This document shows, in pieces, positions 54,157 to 63,651 of a DNA stretch of 64,000 nt (the first letter of the stretch is position 1; each line of letters begins with the position of its first letter). The stretch comes from a virus. A program made the position numbers and the translations under genes. The notes under the pieces are model-generated. The model ran no database searches and was not told the origin of the DNA. It saw only the letters and a program-made list of their open reading frames with translations. The DNA lies in IMG/VR virus record IMGVR_UViG_3300042564_002580, positions 1 to 64,000 of that record, one strand, 5' to 3'.

Positions 54157-55920
54157 ATGTCATATTACCTTTTAGCAATTAAAGACTCTCCTCTAGGCTT
54201 ATGGAAGCTAGATGAGACATCTGGATCTGTAGCTTATGACACTTCTGGTTGCGGAAATAATGGTTCTTATGTTGGTCAGATATCTAGGTCTAGTTTGCCA
54301 ATTGTATCTGGAGGATCACATTCTAATAAAATAGACAGCGTTAACTACTTACAGTTTACATTATCAAAAGATTTTTCTGGAACAAATGGCACTGGTGGGT
54401 TTGCAACAACAGACACTTACGATAATGACTTCACATTAGAAGTTTGGTTTCATCCAAAAACCTTAACATCCTTAACACCCATACTTGCTGACTCAAATGG
54501 CATAGGTCTGTATTGGGATAAAGGAAATGTCGTATTTAAATTAGAAGATCAAAGAATTGATTATTCAGTTCCAAACCCAGATAGAGTAATTCATGCTGTT
54601 GGAGTTTACTCAGTTAATTCAATCATGTTGTATGTAGACGGCATTTTGGTTGCATCTAAATCAGTAGATTTTAAGTTTACAAATAGTAGTGTCACTCTTT
54701 TTTCTGGACCATCTTCTGGCTCAGAATATTTTATAATTGATTGCCCAGCCGTATATAGGTACTCGTTATCACAAAGAGCAATATCTTCACACTATAATAA
54801 CTTGTTTTTAAATAATGATGAGCAGGTATCTGTTCCAGATCTGGGAGAGCTTTTTAGAGCTGCAGAAAAATATCAAGACATAGAAACAAAATATGTTTAT
54901 CCAATTCAAGAATCTTGGGAGACTTTGATTTATGATAATGAGGCTTTGTCATACAACCCAAGCAACAATAGTATACGTTTAAATTCAGGGTTTTCTAATG
55001 GAGAGTTTGTAGAGGATGTAGTTTTAAATATTACAAAACAATACGTATCTTCAAAAATAGAATGGGTCTCATCTAAAGGAGTCTCCGTGTATGTTTCAGA
55101 AACATCAGCGCTTGGGCCATGGAGAATATGTTCAAATGGGTCTTCTATACCAGAATTTACACAGGGTTCTAGTTTTTCTTCACAAAAAATACTTTACTTT
55201 AGAATAGTTTTTGACTCATCAAATCCAGATATTTATCTTCCAGAACTATACTCTTTAAAGATTTACTTTCATTCTGAAAAGAAAATGTTTGCACATAATG
55301 GAGGAAGTACGCTTTCAATATCTCAACCCACTACTGGATCAACTTGGGATTTTGATGTTTCTAACAACAGCTACCCAGCTAGAAGTCGAAACTACCATAA
55401 CGGAATAAGACCAAAATCTTCAGCATTTTTTATAGACTCAGTAAATGATGTTCGTAATATTGAAATGATATTTACCCCAAAAACGCTTTCTAGCGGAAAC
55501 CTAATATTTAATAAGACTGGCGCAATAGAGACATCTCTTTCCTGGGCGGCAGGCGGAGAAATATCAAAATCTAACATTAGCAACATATATATAAATGGTC
55601 AGGATGTATCCTCAGCAACCAATATCTCATCATACTTATATATAGATGAGCCAAATTATATATTGATAAAAACTTCTAGCATAATATCTGGGCCTATTTG
55701 GTTTAATGGCAAGCAGATATTGGGAGTAAGGTCTAATGTCCTAGATGACAATATGTATCAAAATATTGCCCTATATTCAAATCCAGATATTAGCCACCAA
55801 AATCATTATAACCTGTATACAGGTAAATCTGCATCTATTGGGCAAGGTTCGTCAATGGAAGTGACAGAAGAGTCGGTATCTACCTACTCTAGAGACAGAG
55901 TTGTGTTTCAGATTATATAA
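54157..55920 (+). CDS. LamG/concanavalin-like virion protein
   Basis: 587 aa. LLAIKDSPLGLWKLDETSGSVAYDTSGCGNNGSY ... FTLEVWFHP ... LYVDGILVAS is a LamG jelly roll, a sugar-binding fold used in tail tips; two further beta-sandwich regions follow. Probable receptor-binding or tail protein. Confidence 0.75.
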   Translation: MSYYLLAIKDSPLGLWKLDETSGSVAYDTSGCGNNGSYVGQISRSSLPIVSGGSHSNKIDSVNYLQFTLSKDFSGTNGTGGFATTDTYDNDFTLEVWFHPKTLTSLTPILADSNGIGLYWDKGNVVFKLEDQRIDYSVPNPDRVIHAVGVYSVNSIMLYVDGILVASKSVDFKFTNSSVTLFSGPSSGSEYFIIDCPAVYRYSLSQRAISSHYNNLFLNNDEQVSVPDLGELFRAAEKYQDIETKYVYPIQESWETLIYDNEALSYNPSNNSIRLNSGFSNGEFVEDVVLNITKQYVSSKIEWVSSKGVSVYVSETSALGPWRICSNGSSIPEFTQGSSFSSQKILYFRIVFDSSNPDIYLPELYSLKIYFHSEKKMFAHNGGSTLSISQPTTGSTWDFDVSNNSYPARSRNYHNGIRPKSSAFFIDSVNDVRNIEMIFTPKTLSSGNLIFNKTGAIETSLSWAAGGEISKSNISNIYINGQDVSSATNISSYLYIDEPNYILIKTSSIISGPIWFNGKQILGVRSNVLDDNMYQNIALYSNPDISHQNHYNLYTGKSASIGQGSSMEVTEESVSTYSRDRVVFQII

Positions 55921-55983
55921 TTTTGTCATATTGAGTGACAAAAAGCTGGACTTAAGCATGCAAAGATGGTAAAATAATTAACT

Positions 55984-56328
55984 ATGGATATAAAAAGAAT
56001 TAATGCCCAAATGAAGTCTGGTGAAACTAGGCTTGGAGTCTATGTCTGGGAAATGCCTGACGGAAGATGGGTTGGTGACGAAGACAATAACTTTTTATCT
56101 ATATCATCCATGATTGGAAACAAAGAAAGAATTGCTTTGCTTGCAGCAGCCGTAGCACACTATGGAATTGATGTTGGTCAGCCTAAGTTTATTGAGGGAA
56201 GCCGACAAATTGATGAGGAAGAGTTTGAGTATCAAAAACAAAGATTAAGATGGGGTCTAACTCCAGATCCACTAGACATCGGTGTTCACAAAGAAGAAAT
56301 GGCTAGACTAAATGGTGGTAAAAAATGA
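55984..56328 (+). CDS. hypothetical protein before portal
   Basis: 114 aa, acidic/basic mix with GVYVWEMPDGRWVGDEDNNFL. ATGA overlap with the portal gene, so probably head-related. A TAAAAT box lies 8 nt before the ATG. Confidence 0.65.
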   Translation: MDIKRINAQMKSGETRLGVYVWEMPDGRWVGDEDNNFLSISSMIGNKERIALLAAAVAHYGIDVGQPKFIEGSRQIDEEEFEYQKQRLRWGLTPDPLDIGVHKEEMARLNGGKK

Positions 56329-57905
56329 TTGAGTATGACGAAGACACAGTTCAGGATAATGTAGAGATATCCAATGTTGCAGATTGGATGAGATTTAACA
56401 ATCCCACAACACAAAAATCTGATGACTTGTTTGAAATAGACGCTGAAGAGATATTAAAGCTTTCAGGACTCGGTGCTTCATTTAGAAGAAAAGTATCTAG
56501 AGATCTACAAAAAGCGTTTACTGGTAAAGATGGATCTGTAAGCCAGCAACTTCAACACCAACAGGCAGTTAGTGGCTATGCCACATTTGATCTAATTCAA
56601 CCAGAATATAATTTAGATTATCTTTCAACAATTTATGAGATTTCGCCTTACAACTATGCAGCAATAAATGCAAAGGTTGCTAACATTGTAGGTCTAGGAT
56701 TTGACTTTATTGAATCTAAAAAAACTACAGACACACTTGAAGATATAGAAGATGAAAAACAGCTAGAAAGAGCACGTAAGAAGCTAAATAGAATTAAGCA
56801 AGACTTACATCGCTGGCTAGAAGATTGCAATGAAGATGAAACATTTAAAGAAACGCTTATAAAGTTTTACACCGACATAGAGGCTACTGGTAATGGCTAT
56901 CTGGAGGTCGGCAGAACAACGACTGGCAAGATAGGGTACATCGGACACATCCCTTCAAAGACAATGCGTGTAAGACGCCTTAGAGACGGTTTTATACAGC
57001 TTCTTTATGGCAAGGCTGTTTTCTTCAGAAATTTTGGAGACACAGAAACAGTAAATCCAATCGCTGGTCAAGAAGACAGACCAAACGAAATTATTCATTT
57101 AAAGAAGTACACCCCAAAGAATAATTATTACGGAATCCCAGACATTATTGCTGCACAAAATGCCATGGCTGGTAATGAATTTGCTGGTAAGTATAACCTA
57201 GATTACTTTGAAAATAAAGCGGTTCCAAGATATATTATTACCGTAAAAGGCGCAAAGCTTTCTGCAGAATCAGAAAGAAAGCTACTTGAATTCTTCCAGG
57301 TAGGCTTAAGAGGAAAGAACCACAGATCTCTGTATATTCCACTTCCTCCAGATTCACCAGATTCAAAAACTGAATTTAAGATGGAGCCAATTGAGGCAGG
57401 ATCTCAGGAATCTTCATTTAATATATATCGTCAATCAAATAGAGACGAAATCCTAATGGCTCACAGAGTCCCAATTAATAAAATTGGTACTCCAGCAGGT
57501 ATTAATTTAGCTGCTGCTAGAGATGCGGATAAGACATTTAAAGAGCAGGTTTGTCGTCCAGCCCAAGAAAACCTAGAGAAGAAATTAAATAAGATAATCC
57601 AAGAAATGACGGATGCCCTAGAACTTAAATTTAATGAATTAAGTTTGACGGATGCTGACACCCAATCAAAGATAGATGAAAGATATCTTAGATTCCAGGT
57701 AATAACTCCAAATGAAATTAGAGTAAGAATGGGAATGGTTCCAAGAGAAGGCGGAGATGTCCCAGTAGATCTTGCAGCCCAAGCAGCTGAAATTAAAGCC
57801 CAAGCAACCCAAAGCAGAACTCGTGACCAAGAAAGATCGTCTAATTCTCCAGATAAATCTGGGGAGGGCAGAAATGCAAAAGGAGATGGAAGACAAGTCA
57901 ACTAG
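56325..57905 (+). CDS. portal protein
   Basis: 526 aa. Long helical/beta portal architecture; NIYRQSNRDEILMAHRVPINKIG and the RDADKTFKEQV segment match phage portals of the PBSX/HK97 type. Forms the dodecameric DNA channel at the capsid vertex. Disordered Gln/Arg/Gly-rich C-terminus. Confidence 0.9.
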   Translation: MIEYDEDTVQDNVEISNVADWMRFNNPTTQKSDDLFEIDAEEILKLSGLGASFRRKVSRDLQKAFTGKDGSVSQQLQHQQAVSGYATFDLIQPEYNLDYLSTIYEISPYNYAAINAKVANIVGLGFDFIESKKTTDTLEDIEDEKQLERARKKLNRIKQDLHRWLEDCNEDETFKETLIKFYTDIEATGNGYLEVGRTTTGKIGYIGHIPSKTMRVRRLRDGFIQLLYGKAVFFRNFGDTETVNPIAGQEDRPNEIIHLKKYTPKNNYYGIPDIIAAQNAMAGNEFAGKYNLDYFENKAVPRYIITVKGAKLSAESERKLLEFFQVGLRGKNHRSLYIPLPPDSPDSKTEFKMEPIEAGSQESSFNIYRQSNRDEILMAHRVPINKIGTPAGINLAAARDADKTFKEQVCRPAQENLEKKLNKIIQEMTDALELKFNELSLTDADTQSKIDERYLRFQVITPNEIRVRMGMVPREGGDVPVDLAAQAAEIKAQATQSRTRDQERSSNSPDKSGEGRNAKGDGRQVN

Positions 57906-57921
57906 TCCTGCTCAACTAGTT
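57900..57921 (+). terminator. hairpin after portal gene
   Basis: AACTAGT/ACTAGTT 7-bp stem, followed by TATTTGCCTTTTT. Confidence 0.65.
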
Positions 57922-57946
57922 ATTTGCCTTTTTATGTAACAATCTC

Positions 57947-57952
57947 TATAAT
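57947..57952 (+). promoter_or_regulatory. -10 box before prohead protease
   Basis: TATAAT, 9 nt before ATG 57962. Confidence 0.45.
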
Positions 57953-57961
57953 ATATAACAT

Positions 57962-59275
57962 ATGATCATAGAAAAGTCACATTGGTCTTCTAATGGAAAT
58001 GCTATTAATTTATCAGTTCCATTTACGAAGGTCAATAGAGAAAAAAGAACAGTCTCAGGATTCGCAACACTAGATAACCTGGATCAGACTGGTGATGTCG
58101 TTACTCAAGAAGCTAGCATGAAAGCGTTTGAAAGCTTTAGAGGTAATCTAAGAGAAATGCATCAGCCACTTGCAGTAGGCAAGGTAGCATCATTTAGACC
58201 AGAAACTTTTTATGACCCTGCAACAAAAGAATTTTACAATGGTGTTTACGTTGATGCGTACATTTCTAAGGGCGCTCAAGATACTTGGGAAAAGGTTCTA
58301 GACGGAACACTAACAGGATTTTCTATTGGCGGAAAGATTATTGAATCAGATAACGAAGTAAACAAATCAACAGGAGCATCAGTAAGGTTTATTAAAGACT
58401 ATGCGCTAGTTGAACTATCAATCGTTGATTCACCAGCAAATGAACTATGTAACATTTTATCTATTGAAAAAGTAAATGGACAAATGATTTTTAAAGGCAT
58501 CGCAGCAGATGTTAAAATGGAAAATATTTTTTATTGTGCAGAAAGTGATTCTGTATTTATGTCAACAGAATCAGAATACATATCTCCAGTTACTGGTAAA
58601 AAAACAGAACTCATTGGATGGGTGGAATCAAACGACGTAAACAAAGGAAAAGAAATAGAGAAGATTCTTGATTCACGTAGATCAAGATTGCAAACATTGC
58701 CTGAAACACAAAATATAAATACGGCAATTGCAGAAGGAGGAAATGAAGTGGAAAAGCTTAATGTAACAGAAGCAACTCCAGTAGTAGAAGAAGCAGTAGT
58801 AGAAACACCTGCAGAAATTATTGAAGAAGTTGCCCCAGTAGAACAAGATTCTGCTGAAGTTGTAGCTGAAGTAACTTCTGCCGAAGTTCTGGAAAAATCA
58901 GCAGAACTAACAGTTCAGGAATCACCTGACTTTGTTAAAATGCTAGGCGACCTTAAGGGTTTCTTCTCAGAGACTTTGGAAAAGGCCTCTGAGGCAAACG
59001 CTGCTCAGGTTTCAACAATCAAGGAGACAGTCGAAGCTTTTAGCAAGAATGTCGATTTGAGAATTTCAGAATTAGCAGAAAAGCACACAGAACTCTCAAC
59101 AGCAGTTGATTCAATCAAGTCTATCATGGACACAGTTGAAAAAAGAGTAGACGCAGTAGAATCAGACACTGCAATAAAGAAGTCCTCTGACCTTGGCGGG
59201 TCAGCTGGAGTAACAATCAAAAAATCAAAATGGAACGGCACTTTCCTCGGTTCCGTTAGCGAATTAACAAAATAA
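57962..59275 (+). CDS. prohead serine protease fused to scaffold-like C-terminus
   Basis: 437 aa. Residues 1-165 are an XkdF/S78-like protease (TVSGFATLDNLDQTGDVV, MHQP with catalytic His, GFSIGG with catalytic Ser). The rest is Glu/Val-rich coil typical of capsid scaffolds. Matures the head shell. The scaffold fusion is common in this family. Confidence 0.82.
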   Translation: MIIEKSHWSSNGNAINLSVPFTKVNREKRTVSGFATLDNLDQTGDVVTQEASMKAFESFRGNLREMHQPLAVGKVASFRPETFYDPATKEFYNGVYVDAYISKGAQDTWEKVLDGTLTGFSIGGKIIESDNEVNKSTGASVRFIKDYALVELSIVDSPANELCNILSIEKVNGQMIFKGIAADVKMENIFYCAESDSVFMSTESEYISPVTGKKTELIGWVESNDVNKGKEIEKILDSRRSRLQTLPETQNINTAIAEGGNEVEKLNVTEATPVVEEAVVETPAEIIEEVAPVEQDSAEVVAEVTSAEVLEKSAELTVQESPDFVKMLGDLKGFFSETLEKASEANAAQVSTIKETVEAFSKNVDLRISELAEKHTELSTAVDSIKSIMDTVEKRVDAVESDTAIKKSSDLGGSAGVTIKKSKWNGTFLGSVSELTK

Positions 59276-59294
59276 AGGGTAAGGTGAAAAACTA

Positions 59295-60350
59295 ATGAGT
59301 AATGAACTATTAGCAAAAGCAGCTGAAGCAGGCACAACACTAACAGGTGGAATGACTGGCGCAGCAAACCCTACCGACGGAATTCACGTAGGTTCCGAGG
59401 GTAAGGGAGGTTTGCTCAATCCTGAGCAATCCGCAAGATTCCTCGATTACATGTTCGATGCAACAGTAATCGGTAAAGTAGCACGTACAGTTCGAATGAG
59501 AGCTGACACTACAGAGATTGATCGTATTGGCGTTGGCACAAAGCTTATGAAGCTTGCAGCTGAAGCAGAGAACACTGGCGAAAATGCAGCCGTACAGTTC
59601 TCAAAGATTTCTCTCACAACAAAGAAGCTTCGCCTAGATTGGGAGCTTTCAACTGAGTCTCTAGAAGACAACATTGAAGGTGCAGATCTAGAAGATCACA
59701 TTGCAAGACTTATGGCAACACAGGCTGGTAACGACCTTGAGGACGTAGTCCTTAACGGTAACACAGCTCTAACATCAGATGCACTATACAAGTCATTTGA
59801 CGGTGTTGTTAAGATTGCAAAGGCAAACGGCCATGTAGTAGCTGGAGCAGGCGCAAACGTGTCTCGTGAAATCTTCAACAAGGCTCTTAAGGCTATGCCA
59901 CGTAAGTACAAGCAACGTCGTCCAGACCTACGCTTCCTTGCAGGCTCAAACCTAATTCAAGACTACTTGTACTCAACTTCACAGTTGGGTCAATACGGTT
60001 CTGCTAACCCACAAGATATTGCTTCAAGCATTATCCGTGGAAATGAAGGCGGACTTGGTGGACCTGCAGGATATGTGGCACCATTCGCATTCGGTATTCC
60101 GATTGTTGAAGTTCCACTTCTTTCAGAGACACAAACTGGTACATATGCAACACCAACAGGCTCACATGGAGATGTCCACTTGACATTCCCAAATAACGTA
60201 GTTATTGGTATCAAGCGTGATGTAACTGTTTACCGATTCTTCTGGCCAAAGAAGGACTCAATCGAATATACAATGTATACTCGCGTTGGTACCCAAATTG
60301 AGCAGGCAGACGCATGGGTAGTCGTAAAAGACGTTAAGGTTGCTTCTTAA
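59295..60350 (+). CDS. major capsid protein, HK97 fold
   Basis: 351 aa. LLNPEQSARFLDYMFDATVIGKVARTVRM, KISLTTKKLRLDWELSTESLEDN and the C-terminal GIKRDVTVYRFFWPKKDSIEYTMYTRVG match HK97-like capsid proteins (gp5 family). GC-richer codons indicate high expression. Confidence 0.93.
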   Translation: MSNELLAKAAEAGTTLTGGMTGAANPTDGIHVGSEGKGGLLNPEQSARFLDYMFDATVIGKVARTVRMRADTTEIDRIGVGTKLMKLAAEAENTGENAAVQFSKISLTTKKLRLDWELSTESLEDNIEGADLEDHIARLMATQAGNDLEDVVLNGNTALTSDALYKSFDGVVKIAKANGHVVAGAGANVSREIFNKALKAMPRKYKQRRPDLRFLAGSNLIQDYLYSTSQLGQYGSANPQDIASSIIRGNEGGLGGPAGYVAPFAFGIPIVEVPLLSETQTGTYATPTGSHGDVHLTFPNNVVIGIKRDVTVYRFFWPKKDSIEYTMYTRVGTQIEQADAWVVVKDVKVAS

Positions 60351-60374
60351 TTTAAGAAATAACTTGCTGGAAAG

Positions 60375-60400
60375 GCCCCCAATTAATTTTGGGGGCTTTT
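60375..60400 (+). terminator. intrinsic terminator after capsid gene
   Basis: GCCCCCAA/TTGGGGGC stem, 6-nt loop, followed by TTTT. Confidence 0.9.
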
Positions 60401-60419
60401 CATTTTAATTTTCTAGTGC

Positions 60420-60425
60420 TATAAT
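60420..60425 (+). promoter_or_regulatory. -10 box of connector genes
   Basis: TGC-TATAAT extended -10, leader of about 25 nt with AAAGGAG before ATG 60451. Confidence 0.6.
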
Positions 60426-60450
60426 TTATATACATACCAAAGGAGTATAT

Positions 60451-60849
60451 ATGTCATTTGACACACTTAAGGTCAAGGATCTAAAGACATTAGCAGCAAA
60501 CTTTGCAGTTGATGTCGATGGACTAAAAAATAAAGCAGATGTAATTGCGGCACTTGCAGAAGAGGGAGTTACTTGGTCAGTTTACCAAGGAACACTCAAG
60601 AATATTGAAAGCGCAAAAGAAGATGCAGACGAGATTCTTCCTAGACTGGATCCAAATCAAAAAATTGATGAAGATATGATTCTAGTAAAGATGGACAGAC
60701 CAAATGCTAGATATGATGCCCTAGGCTTTACATTTACAAGAGATCATCCATTTGTAGCAATGAAGCCCGATGTGGCTCAAGAAATTTTTGATAAGGAGGA
60801 AGGGTTTAGATTAGCTACCCCTAGAGAAGTACAGGAGTACTACAACTAA
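60451..60849 (+). CDS. SAP/HeH-domain head protein
   Basis: 132 aa. Residues 5-40 (LKVKDLKTLAANFAVDVDGLKNKADVIAAL) form a SAP/HeH helix-extension-helix as in phage head-associated proteins. Unknown precise role. Confidence 0.6.
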   Translation: MSFDTLKVKDLKTLAANFAVDVDGLKNKADVIAALAEEGVTWSVYQGTLKNIESAKEDADEILPRLDPNQKIDEDMILVKMDRPNARYDALGFTFTRDHPFVAMKPDVAQEIFDKEEGFRLATPREVQEYYN

Positions 60850-60858
60850 GCCTAACAA

Positions 60859-61842
60859 ATGGCAGAGATATATGTAAACACAAGCACACCTGCAACAACA
60901 AAGATTTATGTAAAGGGTGAGGCTGTAACACCTAGCTCTCCAGTAACTGTCAAAGTTTATGACATAACTGGAGACCCAGTCATATCTCCACCAATTAATC
61001 CAACATCAATACTTGCAACCATTACAGCTGAGCAAAGCGAGGTTGATATAGGATCCTATAGCGTTTATCTACCACTATCGTACACAGCAAGAACAAGAAA
61101 GTTTAAGCTGGTATGGGAATGGCAGTATGAAGGCTCTTCCTATTCTAATACAACGATGCTTGATATTGTAACCCCGTATGTAGATATACAGGAGGCTGCA
61201 CAAGAAATGGGATTGGGTTCAGATTCTAATGATCCAAATCACAAGACATATCAAGAACTTAAGCTTGCTGAAAGATATGCAAGAAATATAATTGATGGAT
61301 ATACTGGTCAAAAGTTTTTCCTACACGATGATTATTTTTCTTCAGTAGGAAATGATTCTGACACTATGCCTCTTACCAAAAAAGTAAATAGACTGCACAC
61401 CCTTCACGCAAATGATCAGCTTCTTATTGATAATTTAAATGAAGTTAATAACCTTGGCTTGACCGTAGATATTACTACAAGCGGTTTTGGGCTAAAGGTA
61501 AATATAGCATCTATTTTAGATAATGATGTTTATATAGCTAACGGAATGATCCCTCCATCAATTCACGACTCTTCTCCAGATATATTTAGAAGGTCTAAGA
61601 ATTATAAAGTCTACGCTAGATTTGGTTGGGAATATGTTCCAAACGAGGTTCGTGACGCAGCTGTAGAAATAATGAAGATGTACTTTGCAAAAGATCGTGT
61701 CTGGAAAGACAGATATGTTAAAAAGGTCTCCACGACAGACTGGGACTTTGAATATTCTTCAGAAGCATTTAGTGGAACTGGCTCTTCATACGCAGACAAA
61801 CTACTTGCAGACTATGTAATAACACAAATGGTTCTGGTGTAA
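60859..61842 (+). CDS. head-tail connector protein
   Basis: 327 aa. N-terminal beta domain followed by an adaptor helix pair around VDIQEAAQEMGLGSD ... ELKLAERYARNIIDGYTG, typical of gp6-like connectors beneath the portal. Confidence 0.7.
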   Translation: MAEIYVNTSTPATTKIYVKGEAVTPSSPVTVKVYDITGDPVISPPINPTSILATITAEQSEVDIGSYSVYLPLSYTARTRKFKLVWEWQYEGSSYSNTTMLDIVTPYVDIQEAAQEMGLGSDSNDPNHKTYQELKLAERYARNIIDGYTGQKFFLHDDYFSSVGNDSDTMPLTKKVNRLHTLHANDQLLIDNLNEVNNLGLTVDITTSGFGLKVNIASILDNDVYIANGMIPPSIHDSSPDIFRRSKNYKVYARFGWEYVPNEVRDAAVEIMKMYFAKDRVWKDRYVKKVSTTDWDFEYSSEAFSGTGSSYADKLLADYVITQMVLV

Positions 61843-62267
61843 TGTTTGACTTAGTAGACGGCCTCATGACCATGAAGATGGACGTATATCGACAAACTGA
61901 GCAGCAGGATAAAGATACTGGCGCAATGATAAGGGAGTTTTCTTTTATAAAAACAATTGATTGCTATGCTAGAGGAGTAATTACTGAAAGCAGAAACAGG
62001 TCTAATGATAGCCAGAAGTTTTCAAATAAATATTCAAATAACCAATACATCGAGGCTAGAACATCCGACAGGCTAACTGCAAGAGATAAGGTTAAGAATA
62101 TCCGAGATGTAAATGGAAAGCCTATCTGGTACGAGCTAAACTATCCAAGCGATACAGATACAGTTTTTGATGTTGTAGGAACTACACCAATATCAGACCC
62201 ATTTGGAAATGTTGTAGGATATAACTCTTCATTACAAAGAGCGGAGAATCAGCAAATTGGCATCTGA
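61842..62267 (+). CDS. head-tail joining protein
   Basis: 141 aa, beta-rich, in the usual stopper position after the connector. One-base overlap upstream. Confidence 0.6.
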   Translation: MFDLVDGLMTMKMDVYRQTEQQDKDTGAMIREFSFIKTIDCYARGVITESRNRSNDSQKFSNKYSNNQYIEARTSDRLTARDKVKNIRDVNGKPIWYELNYPSDTDTVFDVVGTTPISDPFGNVVGYNSSLQRAENQQIGI

Positions 62268-63048
62268 AGTTTTAGCAATTAAAGCAGCAAGCGGATTAGT
62301 TAACCTTATGGCTAATAAGCCAGTAAGTGGTGCAATAAAAGATAGCACAGTTGCACAGATATCTGCTGCATTGTTTTATAAAACAAATGTCATGGCCAAG
62401 CTTGCAGAGAATCCTCAATTTCAATCTGCATTTAGAAATGTAATCTTTGATCAACTTCAGGTTGATTTTGGAGACTATGTGGACGCTAAGGCAAGAACAG
62501 CCCCTAAATCTTTTCACCATGTTTATGAATGGGGTAGAATAGGCGATGATCAGGCCAGACTATTCAAGTTGAAGCAGCTACCAGCCGATGGCCTTTCGCT
62601 AAAAGTTAATTATGAATTAACAGACTCTAAATCATTTGTGCCTTCTGAAAACTCTAACAATAAGCATGTGTTTGTTAAGAAAGCTTCAGTTATGGAAGAG
62701 GGAAAAACCGTAGTTATTTCTCCAAGATTTTCTGAAAGGCTTGTATTTGATGTTGATGGATACACAATATTTATGCCAAAGGGAGAATCTGTTACTGTGA
62801 AAAAACCAGGAGGAGCGGCAACTAAAAATGCATTCTTTGCACAATATAGATACTTCTTTACTGGACAGCTTGTTAACATGTCTATAAAAAAATCGGGATT
62901 CCAAAGACTATTTAATTCATCATTGTCTAGAGCATTAGGTGTACCAGCACAAGTTAAATCAGTTAAGTATAGCTTCTCTCCAAATCAATTGGCAAATGAA
63001 GCAGAAATTGCAACATCAGCAGCATTTGCGAGGTTAGTAAATGGCTAA
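62257..63048 (+). CDS. tail completion/minor tail protein
   Basis: 263 aa from TTG 62257. Position between stopper and tail terminator fits a gp10-like tail completion protein; no specific motif. Confidence 0.55.
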   Translation: MASEVLAIKAASGLVNLMANKPVSGAIKDSTVAQISAALFYKTNVMAKLAENPQFQSAFRNVIFDQLQVDFGDYVDAKARTAPKSFHHVYEWGRIGDDQARLFKLKQLPADGLSLKVNYELTDSKSFVPSENSNNKHVFVKKASVMEEGKTVVISPRFSERLVFDVDGYTIFMPKGESVTVKKPGGAATKNAFFAQYRYFFTGQLVNMSIKKSGFQRLFNSSLSRALGVPAQVKSVKYSFSPNQLANEAEIATSAAFARLVNG

Positions 63049-63550
63049 TTATAAACTAGATGCGATGTTTGAAATAAGAAAGTTTTTGTGGAATAGACTC
63101 ACATGGCTTGGCATATTTGATGAAGAAAACTATTATTCAGATAATCTAAATGAGACTCTTGTGCCAATTGTCCCAGTCCAGCAACAGCCAGAGATGAATC
63201 AGTTCCTTAGCGGAAAGAAGCATATAGTCTATGACAAGGTTGGAATGTCATATGAGAACAACTGGATGATATGCTGCGAACAAATACTTCTTACCCTATA
63301 TTCACCAGACCTTCTTGATATTGTTGAGATAAGAAACTTCCTTACTGATGAATTTAGAAGAATGGATGAGTCTGCCAAGGATGTAAATAAATGGGCGGGG
63401 CTATCAGATAAATTCAAGTTCCATAGCATCCATATAGCAGACATATCATCTACAGCCCCATCAGAAGAGATACAAGGCTTCTATGCAGCAGATGTAATAT
63501 TAGAGGTAAAATACTCAAGAATAACTAATGGCCAAGGAAGATTTGCTTAA
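63041..63550 (+). CDS. tail terminator-like protein
   Basis: 169 aa, alpha/beta with the strand-helix order of tail terminators (TLYSPDLLDIVEIRNFLTDEFRRMD, FYAADVILEVKY). Followed by the major tail gene. Confidence 0.6.
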   Translation: MANYKLDAMFEIRKFLWNRLTWLGIFDEENYYSDNLNETLVPIVPVQQQPEMNQFLSGKKHIVYDKVGMSYENNWMICCEQILLTLYSPDLLDIVEIRNFLTDEFRRMDESAKDVNKWAGLSDKFKFHSIHIADISSTAPSEEIQGFYAADVILEVKYSRITNGQGRFA

Positions 63551-63574
63551 TTTGCCTTTTATACCTTAGTAGAG

Positions 63575-63580
63575 TAAAAT
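63575..63580 (+). promoter_or_regulatory. -10 box of major tail gene
   Basis: TAAAAT in a 100-nt leader with AAGGAG before ATG 63652. Confidence 0.5.
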
Positions 63581-63651
63581 TAGAACAGAGGAAAGGGCCT
63601 AGCCAGCCACATATATATATATTAATTTCATGAAATGAAGGAGAAATAACA